A DNA stretch of 64,000 nucleotides from Kutzneria viridogrisea (GTDB lineage: Bacteria > Actinomycetota > Actinomycetes > Mycobacteriales > Pseudonocardiaceae). Positions 49,019 through 57,408 of this stretch are shown here, piece by piece. Under the pieces are notes generated by a model. The model did not search any database. It saw only the letters and a list, made by a program, of their open reading frames with translations, and was not told the origin of the DNA. The first letter of the stretch is position 1. Each line of letters begins with the position of its first letter. The position numbers and the translations under genes are program-made. Where the stretch lies: NCBI GenBank assembly GCA_014138725.1, contig JACJID010000001.1, positions 124,001 through 188,000 on the forward strand, read 5' to 3'.

Positions 49019-50002
49019 GTGCCAGTCATCACCGCTCCCCAGGACTTCAACACCGACGACCTGTACGTGGACCTGAAGCCGGTCTTCGAGCGCGCGCTGT
49101 ACCTCAAGTGCGAGGGCTTCAACTTCGCCGGTTCGATCAAGCTCAAGGCGGCGGCCGAGATGGTCGCCGCCGCCGAGCGCAGCGGTGCGCTGCAACCGGG
49201 TTCGGTGCTGGTGGAGTCCTCCTCGGGCAACCTGGGCGTGGCCCTGGCCATGATCGCGGCCAGCAAGGGCTACGGCTTCCTGTGCGTCACCGACTCGCGC
49301 TGCAACCTGTCCACCCGGCGGCTGATGGAGGCGCTGGGCAGCCAGGTGCACATCATCAGCGAGCCCGACGCCACCGGCGGCTTCCTGGGCGCCCGCATCG
49401 GCTACGTGCAGGCGCTGTGCGCGGCCGATGACCGGTACGTGTGGCTCAACCAGTACCGCAACCCGAACAACTGGCGGGCGCACCACCGCAGGACCGCGCC
49501 CGCCATCGCCAGGGCCTTCCCCAAGCTGGACGTGCTGTTCGTCGGGGCGGGCACCACCGGCACCCTGATGGGCTGCGCCCGCTGGTTCCGCGAGTGGCAC
49601 CGGCCGGTGCGCGTGGTCGCGGTGGACAGCGTGGGCTCGGTGACCTTCGGCGGACCGCCCGGCCGCCGCATGATCCCCGGCCTGGGCACCAGCGTGCGGC
49701 CCGCCCTGCTGGAGGAGTCCTATGTGGACGAGGTCGTGCTGGTGGAGGAGGCGGACACGATCCGCGCCTGCCACCGGCTGGCCCGCCGCGGCTTCCTGTT
49801 CGGCGGCTCCACCGGCACGGTGGTCAGCGGGGCCATGTCCTGGCTGGCCGAGCACGGCCACGAGCGGCTCACCTCGGTGGCCATCGCCCCCGACCTGGGC
49901 GAGCGCTACCTGGACACGGTCTACCAGAGCAACTGGCTGCACGACCTGTACGGGGAGGACGTGCTCGGTGCCGAGCAGCTGACCACCGGGCGGACCCGGT
50001 GA
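49019..50002 (+). CDS. sbnA: SbnA: N-(2-amino-2-carboxyethyl)-L-glutamate synthase (Dap synthesis)
   Basis: 327 aa, a PLP enzyme of the cysteine synthase fold. SbnA joins O-phospho-L-serine and L-glutamate, the first step to 2,3-diaminopropionate. The PLP lysine is K41 in FAGSIKLKAA, the substrate loop SSSGNLGVA at 67-75 and the phosphate-binding GAGTTGT near 179-185. The FNFAGSIK form of the lysine motif, rather than NPxxSxKDR, fits the SbnA branch. GTG 49019 has GAGGGGG upstream and lies 10 nt after sbnB, so the two are co-translated. The stop overlaps the next start (GTGA). Confidence 0.93.
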   Translation: MPVITAPQDFNTDDLYVDLKPVFERALYLKCEGFNFAGSIKLKAAAEMVAAAERSGALQPGSVLVESSSGNLGVALAMIAASKGYGFLCVTDSRCNLSTRRLMEALGSQVHIISEPDATGGFLGARIGYVQALCAADDRYVWLNQYRNPNNWRAHHRRTAPAIARAFPKLDVLFVGAGTTGTLMGCARWFREWHRPVRVVAVDSVGSVTFGGPPGRRMIPGLGTSVRPALLEESYVDEVVLVEEADTIRACHRLARRGFLFGGSTGTVVSGAMSWLAEHGHERLTSVAIAPDLGERYLDTVYQSNWLHDLYGEDVLGAEQLTTGRTR

Positions 50003-50934
50003 TCCGCTCCGAGGGCCTGGTCAAGCGCTTCGGCGCGGCCACCGCCGTGAACGGGGTCGACCTGGAGGTGCCCACCGGCACGGTGCTCGGCCTGCTCGGC
50101 CCGAACGGGGCGGGCAAGACCACCACGGTGCGCATGCTCACCACGCTGGTCCGCCCCGACGGCGGGCGGGCCAGCGTGCACGGGTTCGACGTGGTGCGCG
50201 AGCCGCACCAGGTGCGCAGCCTGATCGGGCTCACCGGCCAGTACGCCACCGTGGACGAGGGCATCTCCGGCCGGGAGAACCTGTACCTGATCGGCCGGCT
50301 GCTCGACCTGTCCCGCAAGGGCGCCCGGCAGCGCGCCGAGCAGCTGCTGGAGCGGTTCGACCTGGTCGCCGCCGGTGGGCGCCAGGTGCGAACCTATTCC
50401 GGCGGCATGCGGCGGCGGCTGGACCTGGCCGCCAGCCTGGTGGGCGAGCCCGCGGTGCTGTTCCTGGACGAGCCGACCACCGGGCTGGACCCGCGCAGCC
50501 GCAACGGCCTGTGGGACGAGGTGCGCGCGCTGGTGGCCAACGGGGCCACCGTGCTGCTCACCACGCAGTACATGGAGGAGGCCGAGGCGCTGGCCGACCG
50601 CGTGGTGGTGATCGACGGCGGCCGGGTGGTCGCCGCCGGTTTCACGGAGGAGCTGCGCGCCAGGGTCGGCGGCCAGGTGCTGCACGTGCGGCCCGCCCGG
50701 GTGCACGACGTGCCCTCGGTGGCCCGGGTGCTGGCCTACGCGGGGCTGGGCGTTGCCGCGGTCGATGCCGGGGACGAGCTGGTGCGCCTGCCCGTGTCCG
50801 GACCGGACGCGCTGACCACCGCGGTCAGTGCGCTGGGCCGCTCGGGGCTGTCCATCGCCTCGGTGGACACCAGGGTGCCCAGCCTGGACGAGGTGTTCCT
50901 GACCCTCACCGGAACCGAGCGGAGTGGATCATGA
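49999..50934 (+). CDS. ABC exporter ATP-binding protein, DrrA type
   Basis: 311 aa. Walker A GPNGAGKTTT, signature YSGGMRRRLDLA, Walker B VLFLDEPTTGLDPRSR and the switch region TTQYMEEAEALADR are complete. The DrrA family pairs with a small permease to pump antibiotics or lipids out of the cell. It starts at GTG overlapping the sbnA stop and overlaps the permease gene at ATGA, so it is the penultimate gene of the 38.98-51.74 kb operon. Export and self-resistance for the peptide is the likely role. Confidence 0.95.
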   Translation: MIRSEGLVKRFGAATAVNGVDLEVPTGTVLGLLGPNGAGKTTTVRMLTTLVRPDGGRASVHGFDVVREPHQVRSLIGLTGQYATVDEGISGRENLYLIGRLLDLSRKGARQRAEQLLERFDLVAAGGRQVRTYSGGMRRRLDLAASLVGEPAVLFLDEPTTGLDPRSRNGLWDEVRALVANGATVLLTTQYMEEAEALADRVVVIDGGRVVAAGFTEELRARVGGQVLHVRPARVHDVPSVARVLAYAGLGVAAVDAGDELVRLPVSGPDALTTAVSALGRSGLSIASVDTRVPSLDEVFLTLTGTERSGS

Positions 50935-51740
50935 CCACGGTGGTGCAGGCCCCAGTGGGCCCGGTGCGGGCCCGGATCGGCCCGCGTGCGGTGCTGCGGC
51001 ACTCGCTGGCCATCACCCGGCGCAACCTGGTGCAGGTCCGCAACGACCCCGGCCAGCTGCTGGACGCCACGCTGATGCCGATGATCTTCACCTTGATCTT
51101 CGTCTACGTGTTCGGCGGGGCGATCGCCACCGACCAGCACTCCTACCTGCAGTACCTGATGCCCGGCATCATGGTGCAGACCCTGGCATTCGCCTCGCGG
51201 GCCACCGGCATCGGGCTGAGCACCGACTTCGGCAACGGCCTGATGGACCGGTTCCGCGCGCTGCCCATCGCGCGCTCGGCCGTGCTCACCGGTCGGGTGC
51301 TGGCCGACCTGTGCCGCCTGCTGCTTGGCCAGCTGGTGATGCTGGTCTTCGCGCTGGTCATCGGCTTCCGGGTGCAGACCGGCCCGTTGGAGGTGCTCGG
51401 CGCCCTGCTGGTGCTGGTGCTCTACGGGTTCGCGCTGTGCTGGGTCTCGGCCTTCATCGGGCTGGTGGTACGCAGCCCGCAGACCGTGCAGACCGTGGGC
51501 TTCCTGTGGACCATCCCGTTGCAGTTCGGCAGCTCGATGTTCGTGCCCACCGCCACCATGCCCGGCTGGCTGCGCGCGTTCTCCTCGGTCAACCCCACCA
51601 CGCTGGTCACCGATACCTGTCGCGCCCTGTTGAACGGCGGGCCGGTTGTGACCAATCTCGCGGGTGCGCTGGGCTGGTCACTCGGCTTGGTGCTCGTGTT
51701 CGTCCCGCTCTCGGTCTGGCACTACAGGCGCCGCACGTGA
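50931..51740 (+). CDS. ABC exporter permease, DrrB/ABC-2 type
   Basis: 269 aa with about six membrane segments (for example MIFTLIFVYVFGG, LVMLVFALVIGF, VLGALLVLVLYGFALCWVSAFIGLVV in part, and LGWSLGLVLVFVPL near the end). The ABC-2 family pattern PLQFGSSMFVPTATMPGWLRAFSSVNP is clear. It forms the membrane half of the exporter with the preceding ATPase, with which it overlaps by 4 nt. It is the last gene of the operon. Confidence 0.94.
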   Translation: MTTVVQAPVGPVRARIGPRAVLRHSLAITRRNLVQVRNDPGQLLDATLMPMIFTLIFVYVFGGAIATDQHSYLQYLMPGIMVQTLAFASRATGIGLSTDFGNGLMDRFRALPIARSAVLTGRVLADLCRLLLGQLVMLVFALVIGFRVQTGPLEVLGALLVLVLYGFALCWVSAFIGLVVRSPQTVQTVGFLWTIPLQFGSSMFVPTATMPGWLRAFSSVNPTTLVTDTCRALLNGGPVVTNLAGALGWSLGLVLVFVPLSVWHYRRRT

Positions 51741-52074
51741 AGTGAATTCCGTGTTCGGGCGTGTCGCATATCTCCCGGTCATTTCGTCTCGTTATCGAAA
51801 TCCTTTTCACAGGCTGTGACCTCGCCGCTAGCAGGGGCTCCCAGGCCCGTCAACCCAGGTGCAGCAACATGCACGAGGTATCTCAGTCACAGCAGGTGTG
51901 TGGCGGCGAACGTTCGGTGACGTTTCCTGTGTATTAACAGGGGGGCCGGGCGTGACCATTGTGAGTCGTGGTTGACTTCGTTCACCGGTGGAACCGTCAC
52001 GACGAGTGGGGACTCGAAGGGGAAACCGGAACGAGGCGTTTACCGATTCATTCCGTGGACCGGCTGGGGGGTCG
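51741..52074 (+). promoter_or_regulatory. 334-bp upstream region of the SARP gene with a cluster-type operator
   Basis: The region has no gene. At 51782-51797 lies TTTCGTCTCGTTATCG, one mismatch from an arm of the operator at 6247-6262. Read on the minus strand it forms the heptamer pair CGATAAC-GAGA-CGAAATG, but the expected -10 position reads only TATGCG and there is no minus-strand gene. Downstream on the plus strand are CACAGGCTGTG (51808-51818), TAGCAG at 51829 and a small inverted repeat CCTGT/ACAGG (51926-51941). Auto-regulation of the SARP gene is the likely function; the start of transcription is not clear. Confidence 0.55.
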
Positions 52075-54180
52075 ATGGACTTGTTGTACTTCCGTGTGCT
52101 CGGACCGCTTGAGGTCCGGTTGGGCGAGCGTCGTGTCTCGGTGGGGGGACCACGGCAGCGCGCGATCCTGGCCATGCTGGCGCTGGCACCGGGACGGGTC
52201 GTCCCGGTGGACGCGCTGGTGGAGGCCGTGTGGCAGGGCCGCCCGCCCGCCACCGCGCGAACCCAGGTGGCGATCTGCGTCGCCGGGCTGCGCAAGACCT
52301 TCAAGGAGCACGGCGTGGACGAGGAGGTGATCAGCACCTCCCCGCCCGGCTACCTGCTGCGCGCCGAGGGGCACCGGGTGGACGCGGTGGAGTTCGCCGA
52401 GGCCGTGGAGAGTGCGACGACCGCCGCCGCGGCCGGTGAGGTGGCCGAGGCCGCCTGGCGGCTGGACACCGCGCTGAAACTGTGGCGCGGGGCCGCGCTG
52501 GCGGGCATCTCCGGCCACGCCGTGGAGATCGAGGCGGCCCGGCTGGAGGAACAGCGGCTGACCGCCTACGAGCAGCAGGCCGCCCTGCGCCTGGAACTGG
52601 GCCAGCACCGCGACCTGGTCGGCGAGCTGAGCACCCTCGTGCGCGAGCACCCGCTGCGCGAGCAGGCCAGGGCCCAGCTGATGCTGGCCCAGTACCGGTC
52701 CGGGCTGCGGGCCGAGGCGCTGTCCACCTTCCTGGAGGGCAGACGGCTGTCCATCGAGGAGTTCGGCCTGGAACTGGGCCCGGTGCTGCGCGAGATGCAC
52801 GCCGCGATCCTGCGGGACGACCCCGCGCTCACCAGGCAGCCGCGGGCCAGGGCCGTGGTGCCCGCGCAACTGCCCGGCGAGGTGTACGGCTTCACCGGGC
52901 GTGAGCCCGAGGTGCGCGCGCTGGACCGGCTGCTCGACGCGGCGCCGGGCACGCCCACCACGGCACTGATCACCGGGGGCACCGGCCTTGGCAAGACCGG
53001 GCTCGCCGTGCACTGGGCGCGGCGGGCGGCCGGGCACTACCCCGACGGGCAGCTGTTCGCGGACCTGGACAGCCCGGTGGCCGAGGTGCTCAGCGGCTTC
53101 CTGCGCGCACTGGGCGTGCCCGAGGACCGCGTGCCCGCCGAGACCGCGGAGCGCTCCGCCCTGCTGCGCAGCACGCTCAAGGGTCGCAAGGTGTTGCTGG
53201 TACTGGACAACGCGAGCTCCTTCGAGCAGATCAGCCCGCTGCTGCCGGGAAGTTCGGGCTGCTGCGTGCTGGTCACCAGCCGCGTCCAGCTCTACGGGCT
53301 GCTCGGCCAGCACCACGCACTGCACCTGCGACTGGACCGGCTGGCCGAACCCGACGCGGTCCGCCTGCTCGGCGCCGTGGCCGGTCCGGCCCGCGTGGCC
53401 GCCGACCCCGGGCACGCCCGCAGGCTCGCCCGCCTGTGCGACCGCACCCCGCTGGCCCTGCGCATCGCGGGCGCCCGGCTGGCCGCCAAGCCGCACTGGA
53501 CCGTGCGGCACCTGGCGGACCGGCTCACCGAGGACAGCCGCCGACTGGACGAGCTGAGCACCGGCGAGTTGGACCTGCGCGCGGGTTTCGCCGCGAGCTG
53601 CCGTGCCCTGACCGAGGCGGAATCGGTGCTGCTGCGCCGGTTGAGCCTGCTCGCGGTGCCCGACGTGTCCGCATGGGTGGGCGCCGCGCTGCTGGACACC
53701 GGCCTGACCCGTGCCGAGAAGCTGATGGAGCGGTTGGTGGACCGCCAGCTGTTGCAGGTCGTCGGCACCTACGCGCGCGGCGGGGTCCGATACCGGGTTC
53801 CCGAGCTGCTTCGCTTGTACGCCAAGGAGTTGTGCGAGCGCCACGACTCCGAGGCCGAACGCGAGGCGGCCTGCGCGCGGGCCTACTCCGGCTGGCTGGC
53901 CCTGGCGCTGGCCGCGCTGCACCGGGAGCGGCTGCCCGAGGTCGGCTGGTCCCCGGAGCCCGAGCAGCTCGCCGAGCTGGTGCGCGACCCGCAGCTGTGG
54001 TTCGAGCTGGAGCGGGTGCCGATCTTCTCGGTGATCCACCAGGCGGAGCTGGCCGGGCTGGCCCCGATCGCCGAGGCGCTGGCGGCGGTGGCCCTGCCCC
54101 AGTTCGTGGGCGACGTGCCGGAGCAGCCAGCCCCGGCACGCGATCGCCGCACAGGGTTGATCACCACGGGCGCACGATGA
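52075..54180 (+). CDS. SARP/AfsR-type pathway activator without TPR tail
   Basis: 701 aa. Winged-helix DNA-binding domain at about 5-95 (FRVLGPLEVR, GGPRQRAILAML), bacterial transcriptional activation domain at about 100-245 (EFAEAV, YEQQAALRLELGQH, EHPLREQ, MLAQYRSGLRAEAL), then an NB-ARC-type ATPase with Walker A TGGTGLGKT near 300, kinase-2 KVLLVLDNA near 375 and the TPLALRIAGA motif near 465. Full-length AfsR-like proteins continue into a long TPR array, but this one stops soon after the winged helix following the ATPase, inside the overlap with the convergent glycosidase gene. It is the natural candidate for the protein that binds the five heptamer sites. ATG 52075 after GGGGGG is preferred to the open frame from 51988. 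Confidence 0.9.
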   Translation: MDLLYFRVLGPLEVRLGERRVSVGGPRQRAILAMLALAPGRVVPVDALVEAVWQGRPPATARTQVAICVAGLRKTFKEHGVDEEVISTSPPGYLLRAEGHRVDAVEFAEAVESATTAAAAGEVAEAAWRLDTALKLWRGAALAGISGHAVEIEAARLEEQRLTAYEQQAALRLELGQHRDLVGELSTLVREHPLREQARAQLMLAQYRSGLRAEALSTFLEGRRLSIEEFGLELGPVLREMHAAILRDDPALTRQPRARAVVPAQLPGEVYGFTGREPEVRALDRLLDAAPGTPTTALITGGTGLGKTGLAVHWARRAAGHYPDGQLFADLDSPVAEVLSGFLRALGVPEDRVPAETAERSALLRSTLKGRKVLLVLDNASSFEQISPLLPGSSGCCVLVTSRVQLYGLLGQHHALHLRLDRLAEPDAVRLLGAVAGPARVAADPGHARRLARLCDRTPLALRIAGARLAAKPHWTVRHLADRLTEDSRRLDELSTGELDLRAGFAASCRALTEAESVLLRRLSLLAVPDVSAWVGAALLDTGLTRAEKLMERLVDRQLLQVVGTYARGGVRYRVPELLRLYAKELCERHDSEAEREAACARAYSGWLALALAALHRERLPEVGWSPEPEQLAELVRDPQLWFELERVPIFSVIHQAELAGLAPIAEALAAVALPQFVGDVPEQPAPARDRRTGLITTGAR

Positions 54181-55531
54181 CCGCCGTCAACGAGTTCGCG
54201 GGCAGGGTGCGGGTCGTGGCCACCGGCCCCGGCTCGCGCCTGCTCTGCACCGAGCTGGCCGCGGTGCTGAGCACGGTGGCGCCGGGCAGCAGGCGGGGCA
54301 GGTCCAGCCGGACCTGGTGCGCCGCGGTCTGATCCTTGTTGATCAGCACCACGGCGATGCTGCCGTCGGGTCGGCGCACCGCGTGCGCGTCCACCCCGGT
54401 GCTGCTGGAACTGGTCGCCAGCAGGTCGCTGCACGGCTGTGCGGCCTCGGTGAGCAACTGCATGCCGTAGTACGGGGCGAAAGGCTTGCTGCTGCTGGAA
54501 AGCAGGCCCAGGTCCGCGGTGTCGCTGCCACCGTTGTGCAGGGCCCACCAGTTCACCGACTCCACCCCGCTCTCGAACTGGGTGAGCACGTCATCGGCCA
54601 GGTACAGCGCGTTCTGCTCGCTGATCTGCGCCGCGGCGGGCCAGGTCGCGGAGTTCGTCTCGCCCACGACGATCTTCGTGGCCCTGCCCGCGGTCTGGTC
54701 CACCAGCCCGCGCAGGGTGCTGATCACCGGCTTGATCAGGCCGATGCCCGCGAAGAAGTCGCTCTGCTGGCCGAACGGGTAGGAGTGCACGTCGACGAAG
54801 TCCGCGGCCGAGCCGACCGTGGACAGCACGGTCTTGTCCCAGTCCCACAGCGCGGTGCCCTCTCGCGCGGGGATGACCTCCACACCGATCCGGATCGTGG
54901 GGTCCACCGCCTTCATCGCCCTGGCGTAGTCCAGCACCGCCCGCCCGTAGGCCGCGGGCGACTTGTCGGCGTGCGCGTCGGGTTCGACGTTGAACGGGTA
55001 GGTGTTCTGGATCCCGCCGTTGAGGTAGACCTCCTCGCCGACGATCCAGTCCCGCACTCCGTAGTGCTGGGTCCGGTTGGCGTAGCGCACCCAGTCGGCG
55101 GCCTCCTGGGCCGTGCCCGTGCCGTAGTTGACGTGCACGCTCGTGGTCGCACCGGAACGGCGGGCCACCTGCTCGAACTGGTCGAAACTGAAGTGCGACC
55201 CCAGCCCGGTGTAGTCCAGGCCGTGCGCCTTGTGCTCCTCGGCGAGCGGGTCGGGGGAGAGCGTGCCGTCCCTCCAGTGGAACAGGTCGCTCACCCCGCC
55301 CCCGTTGAACTCCAGGTTGCGGATGCCCGCCCGCCGGATCAGCCCCGGCACCTGGGGGTCCAGCAGGTGGTCGTTCCACAGCGGGGTGTTCGCCCCGATC
55401 GAGCCGATGTGGCCGGTCTTCTGGTCGGCGTGCACGGTGACGAGGTCGGGGCCGGCGGTGTCGGCCCGGGCCACACCCGCCAGCGCGCAGGACAGCACGA
55501 GGACCGTGCCGGTGACTGTGCTCATTCGCAT
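54161..55531 (-). CDS. secreted clan GH-A glycoside hydrolase (alpha-L-arabinofuranosidase-like)
   Basis: 456 aa with a signal peptide (MRMSTVTGTVLVLSCALAGVARA, cleavage after about residue 23). The barrel shows NLEFNGGG, an acid/base candidate E in IVGEEVYLNG, DFVDVHSYPFG and a nucleophile candidate E in IVVGETNSA, followed by a C-terminal beta domain with VVLINKD. This is the two-glutamate pattern of GH39/51/79-like families; I cannot separate them. It converges on the SARP gene with a 20-nt overlap. It has no link to peptide synthesis and marks the right edge of cluster 1. Confidence 0.8.
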   Translation of the reverse strand: MRMSTVTGTVLVLSCALAGVARADTAGPDLVTVHADQKTGHIGSIGANTPLWNDHLLDPQVPGLIRRAGIRNLEFNGGGVSDLFHWRDGTLSPDPLAEEHKAHGLDYTGLGSHFSFDQFEQVARRSGATTSVHVNYGTGTAQEAADWVRYANRTQHYGVRDWIVGEEVYLNGGIQNTYPFNVEPDAHADKSPAAYGRAVLDYARAMKAVDPTIRIGVEVIPAREGTALWDWDKTVLSTVGSAADFVDVHSYPFGQQSDFFAGIGLIKPVISTLRGLVDQTAGRATKIVVGETNSATWPAAAQISEQNALYLADDVLTQFESGVESVNWWALHNGGSDTADLGLLSSSSKPFAPYYGMQLLTEAAQPCSDLLATSSSSTGVDAHAVRRPDGSIAVVLINKDQTAAHQVRLDLPRLLPGATVLSTAASSVQSRREPGPVATTRTLPANSLTAVIVRPW

Positions 55532-55622
55532 GGCGCCCAGCCTGGTGCTGGTCCCGGGTGCGACCGTGTGCCGTTCCGCCGAAGTCGCTCACGACGAATG
55601 TCATGGTGCCGGCCACCAACCC

Positions 55623-55705
55623 CGCGAGTCCCGCTCTGGGGAGCGCGAGTCCCGCCTGGGGGAGCGCGAGTCCCGCGCTGGGGAATGTGAGTCCCGCTCA
55701 GCGGA
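55623..55705. repeat. four tandem 21-bp repeats
   Basis: Three near-identical 21-bp units start at 55623, 55644 and 55665, each beginning CGCGAGTCCCGC and ending TGGGGAG-like; a fourth, partial and diverged unit starts at 55686. The last unit runs into the 3' end of the nuclease-like gene. The array lies between two minus-strand genes; its function is unknown. Confidence 0.85.
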
Positions 55706-56063
55706 TCGACTTGGGCCCGAGGACGTGCGCCCCCAACGCGGTGACCCTGGCTCGCAGTCCGCGATCGGCCGTGACCACGTAGGTCCGTCGCGGCGCGTGC
55801 TCCCGGACCAGGTCCACGATGCGGTCGTCACCTTCCCCCGGCGCGGCGATGACCCGCACCGTGGGCGAGCCCGCGACCCGGCTTGCCTTGCCCTCCACCA
55901 CAAGCACCACCTCGACCGGCGCCCCCGTCTCGGGCAGCCCGCGCTCGGACAGGTCGGCGATGCGGTCGCGCAACCGCTCCGTCGCGGCGGCACGGTCCCG
56001 CCACCAGCCGTCGGGCACGGACCCGACCACGTTGGCCGCGTCGATCACCAGCAAGGGGTCCAC
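55698..56063 (-). CDS. NYN/PIN-like domain protein, putative nuclease
   Basis: 121 aa from GTG 56063. It has the PIN/NYN fold pattern with acidic residues: LLVIDAANVVGSVPDGWW at the start, GEGDDRIVDLV in the middle and VVTADRGLRARVTALGAHV at the end. Such small actinobacterial proteins are annotated as YacP-like or NYN-domain RNA nucleases. The chosen GTG has TACCCT 7 nt upstream, the classic layout of a leaderless transcript. A longer in-frame start (GTG at 56099) is possible but would lie before that promoter. It looks like a housekeeping gene rather than a pathway gene. Confidence 0.75.
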   Translation of the reverse strand: MDPLLVIDAANVVGSVPDGWWRDRAAATERLRDRIADLSERGLPETGAPVEVVLVVEGKASRVAGSPTVRVIAAPGEGDDRIVDLVREHAPRRTYVVTADRGLRARVTALGAHVLGPKSIR

Positions 56064-56282
56064 GCCTGGCAGGGTAGCCCGACCGGGGAACGGGTTCACC
56101 GGTCACCGAAGGCGGGCCGGTTTGCTTGTCTCGTCCTGATTGTGATTCGCGTGGTGAAGTAATTGTTCCTCAGGTTTCGCGCGCCCTAGTTGACCGATGT
56201 TGCGATGTCAAGCGTTCGCATGGAACTACGTTCCGTCACTGGAGCGGTGTGGGGTGTCCCCCGAATGCCGTTCAACCCCGGG

Positions 56283-56311
56283 TTGACTCGCCTGAAGCAC
56301 GTACGTAGCAT
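56283..56311 (+). promoter_or_regulatory. sigma-70-like promoter of the second NRPS locus
   Basis: TTGACT (56283-56288), a 17-nt spacer and TAGCAT (56306-56311), ending 41 nt before the first start codon. The activator heptamers of cluster 1 are absent. Upstream at 56222-56234 is GGAAC-TAC-GTTCC, a small inverted repeat that may be an operator. Confidence 0.6.
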
Positions 56312-56352
56312 CCAATTGCGAAATGTGGAACCATTTCCGCTGGGGGGTTGTG

Positions 56353-57204
56353 GTGACTGTTGATCAATGCAGCGCGCTCACAGGTCGTGTGGGTGGTGCT
56401 GAGTACTTCCGATTTCGCGAACATCATCATTTTCGGCCGGAGTCGATCATCGATGTGTTGCGTGGCCGGGTGGCCGGTGTGGTGTTCCGCGGCGTTGTTC
56501 CCGCGCGGACCTGCGCACTGCTGGCCGAGAGGTTCTGGGCGAGTCCGGCGCGCAGGGCGCGCGGCACGGACGCACCGGGCTACTACCTGGGGGCGTACCA
56601 CTACCACAAGACCACCGAGGACTACCTCGCGGAGACCGCCGAGTTCCGCGGCGCGCTCGACGCCGTGCTCGACATGCCCGACGACCCGCTGACCAGGCTG
56701 AACCAGGGGTTGTCCGAGGCGCTGGCCGCCGAGGGGGTCCAGTTCAGGCTCGCCAGCCACGGGGGGCGCGAGGCGAGCCGGGCGATCATGCGGTCCTGGC
56801 ACGGGCAGAGCGAGTACGCGCTGGCCCCGCACGAGGACCTGGGGCAGTGCACCGAACCCAAGCAGGCGGACTTCGAGATCCAGCGCGCCGCCGAGCACCA
56901 GATCGTGGCGCTGAACATGTGCCTGGACAACGGTGCTGGTGGCAGGCTCGCGGTGTGGAACATCCGGCCCGACGAGGCCAGCAGGCACCGGCTCGGGCTG
57001 CACTACACCGGCTCGCCCTACCCCCTGGACTCGCTGGCGGGGATCGAGGTGGCCTGGCTGGAGGTCCACCCCGGTGACGTGTACCTGTTCAACGGGGCGC
57101 ACGTGCACGCCGTCGAACCGGAAACCAGTGTCGAAACCCGCAGAATCACTCTTTCCGGAATCCTCGGGTTCATCGACGAAAACACCGTGGTTTCCTGGAC
57201 CTGA
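56353..57204 (+). CDS. Fe(II)/2-oxoglutarate-dependent oxygenase
   Basis: 283 aa. The metal triad is likely H160 and D162 in ALAPHEDLGQ and a His at 250 or 252 in NGAHVHAVEP, with R264 in ETRRITLSG for 2-oxoglutarate. It belongs to the prolyl-hydroxylase-like double-stranded beta-helix group rather than the TauD group. The substrate is unknown. GTG 56353 is chosen because GGGGGG lies about 5 nt upstream; the open frame begins at an ATG at 56323 without a ribosome site. First gene of the second locus. It is followed by a 20-bp palindrome. Confidence 0.8.
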   Translation: MTVDQCSALTGRVGGAEYFRFREHHHFRPESIIDVLRGRVAGVVFRGVVPARTCALLAERFWASPARRARGTDAPGYYLGAYHYHKTTEDYLAETAEFRGALDAVLDMPDDPLTRLNQGLSEALAAEGVQFRLASHGGREASRAIMRSWHGQSEYALAPHEDLGQCTEPKQADFEIQRAAEHQIVALNMCLDNGAGGRLAVWNIRPDEASRHRLGLHYTGSPYPLDSLAGIEVAWLEVHPGDVYLFNGAHVHAVEPETSVETRRITLSGILGFIDENTVVSWT

Positions 57205-57244
57205 TTGATTCTCGCTGTCGGCGTGGCCGTACTTGTCGCATGGA

Positions 57245-57264
57245 CGGGATCGCGCGCGATCCCG
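57245..57264. repeat. perfect 20-bp palindrome
   Basis: CGGGATCGCG followed directly by its reverse complement. It lies 40 nt after the oxygenase stop and 145 nt before the next gene. It could be an operator or a terminator, but no U-tract follows. Confidence 0.6.
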
Positions 57265-57408
57265 GCTGCGTCGCTGACGCGCGCGCGTGCTGAACGCTAC
57301 CCGTGAAATCGGCGCCCGTGTGCGCCCGGAATCACCAGTGCGGTAGTTCGGCGCGCCCGGAACACGATGCTCCGCTCGCCGCGGACACGATCTGTCGAGG
57401 TATCACCG

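Noticed and set aside
51765-51797. A sixth functional promoter on the minus strand upstream of the SARP gene
   Set aside because: Heptamers fit, but the -10 position reads TATGCG and there is no gene on that strand; kept only as an operator-like site.
55698-56099. GTG at 56099 as the start of the nuclease-like gene
   Set aside because: The in-frame GTG at 56063 has a -10 box 7 nt upstream and begins where the conserved fold begins; the longer start is possible but less likely.
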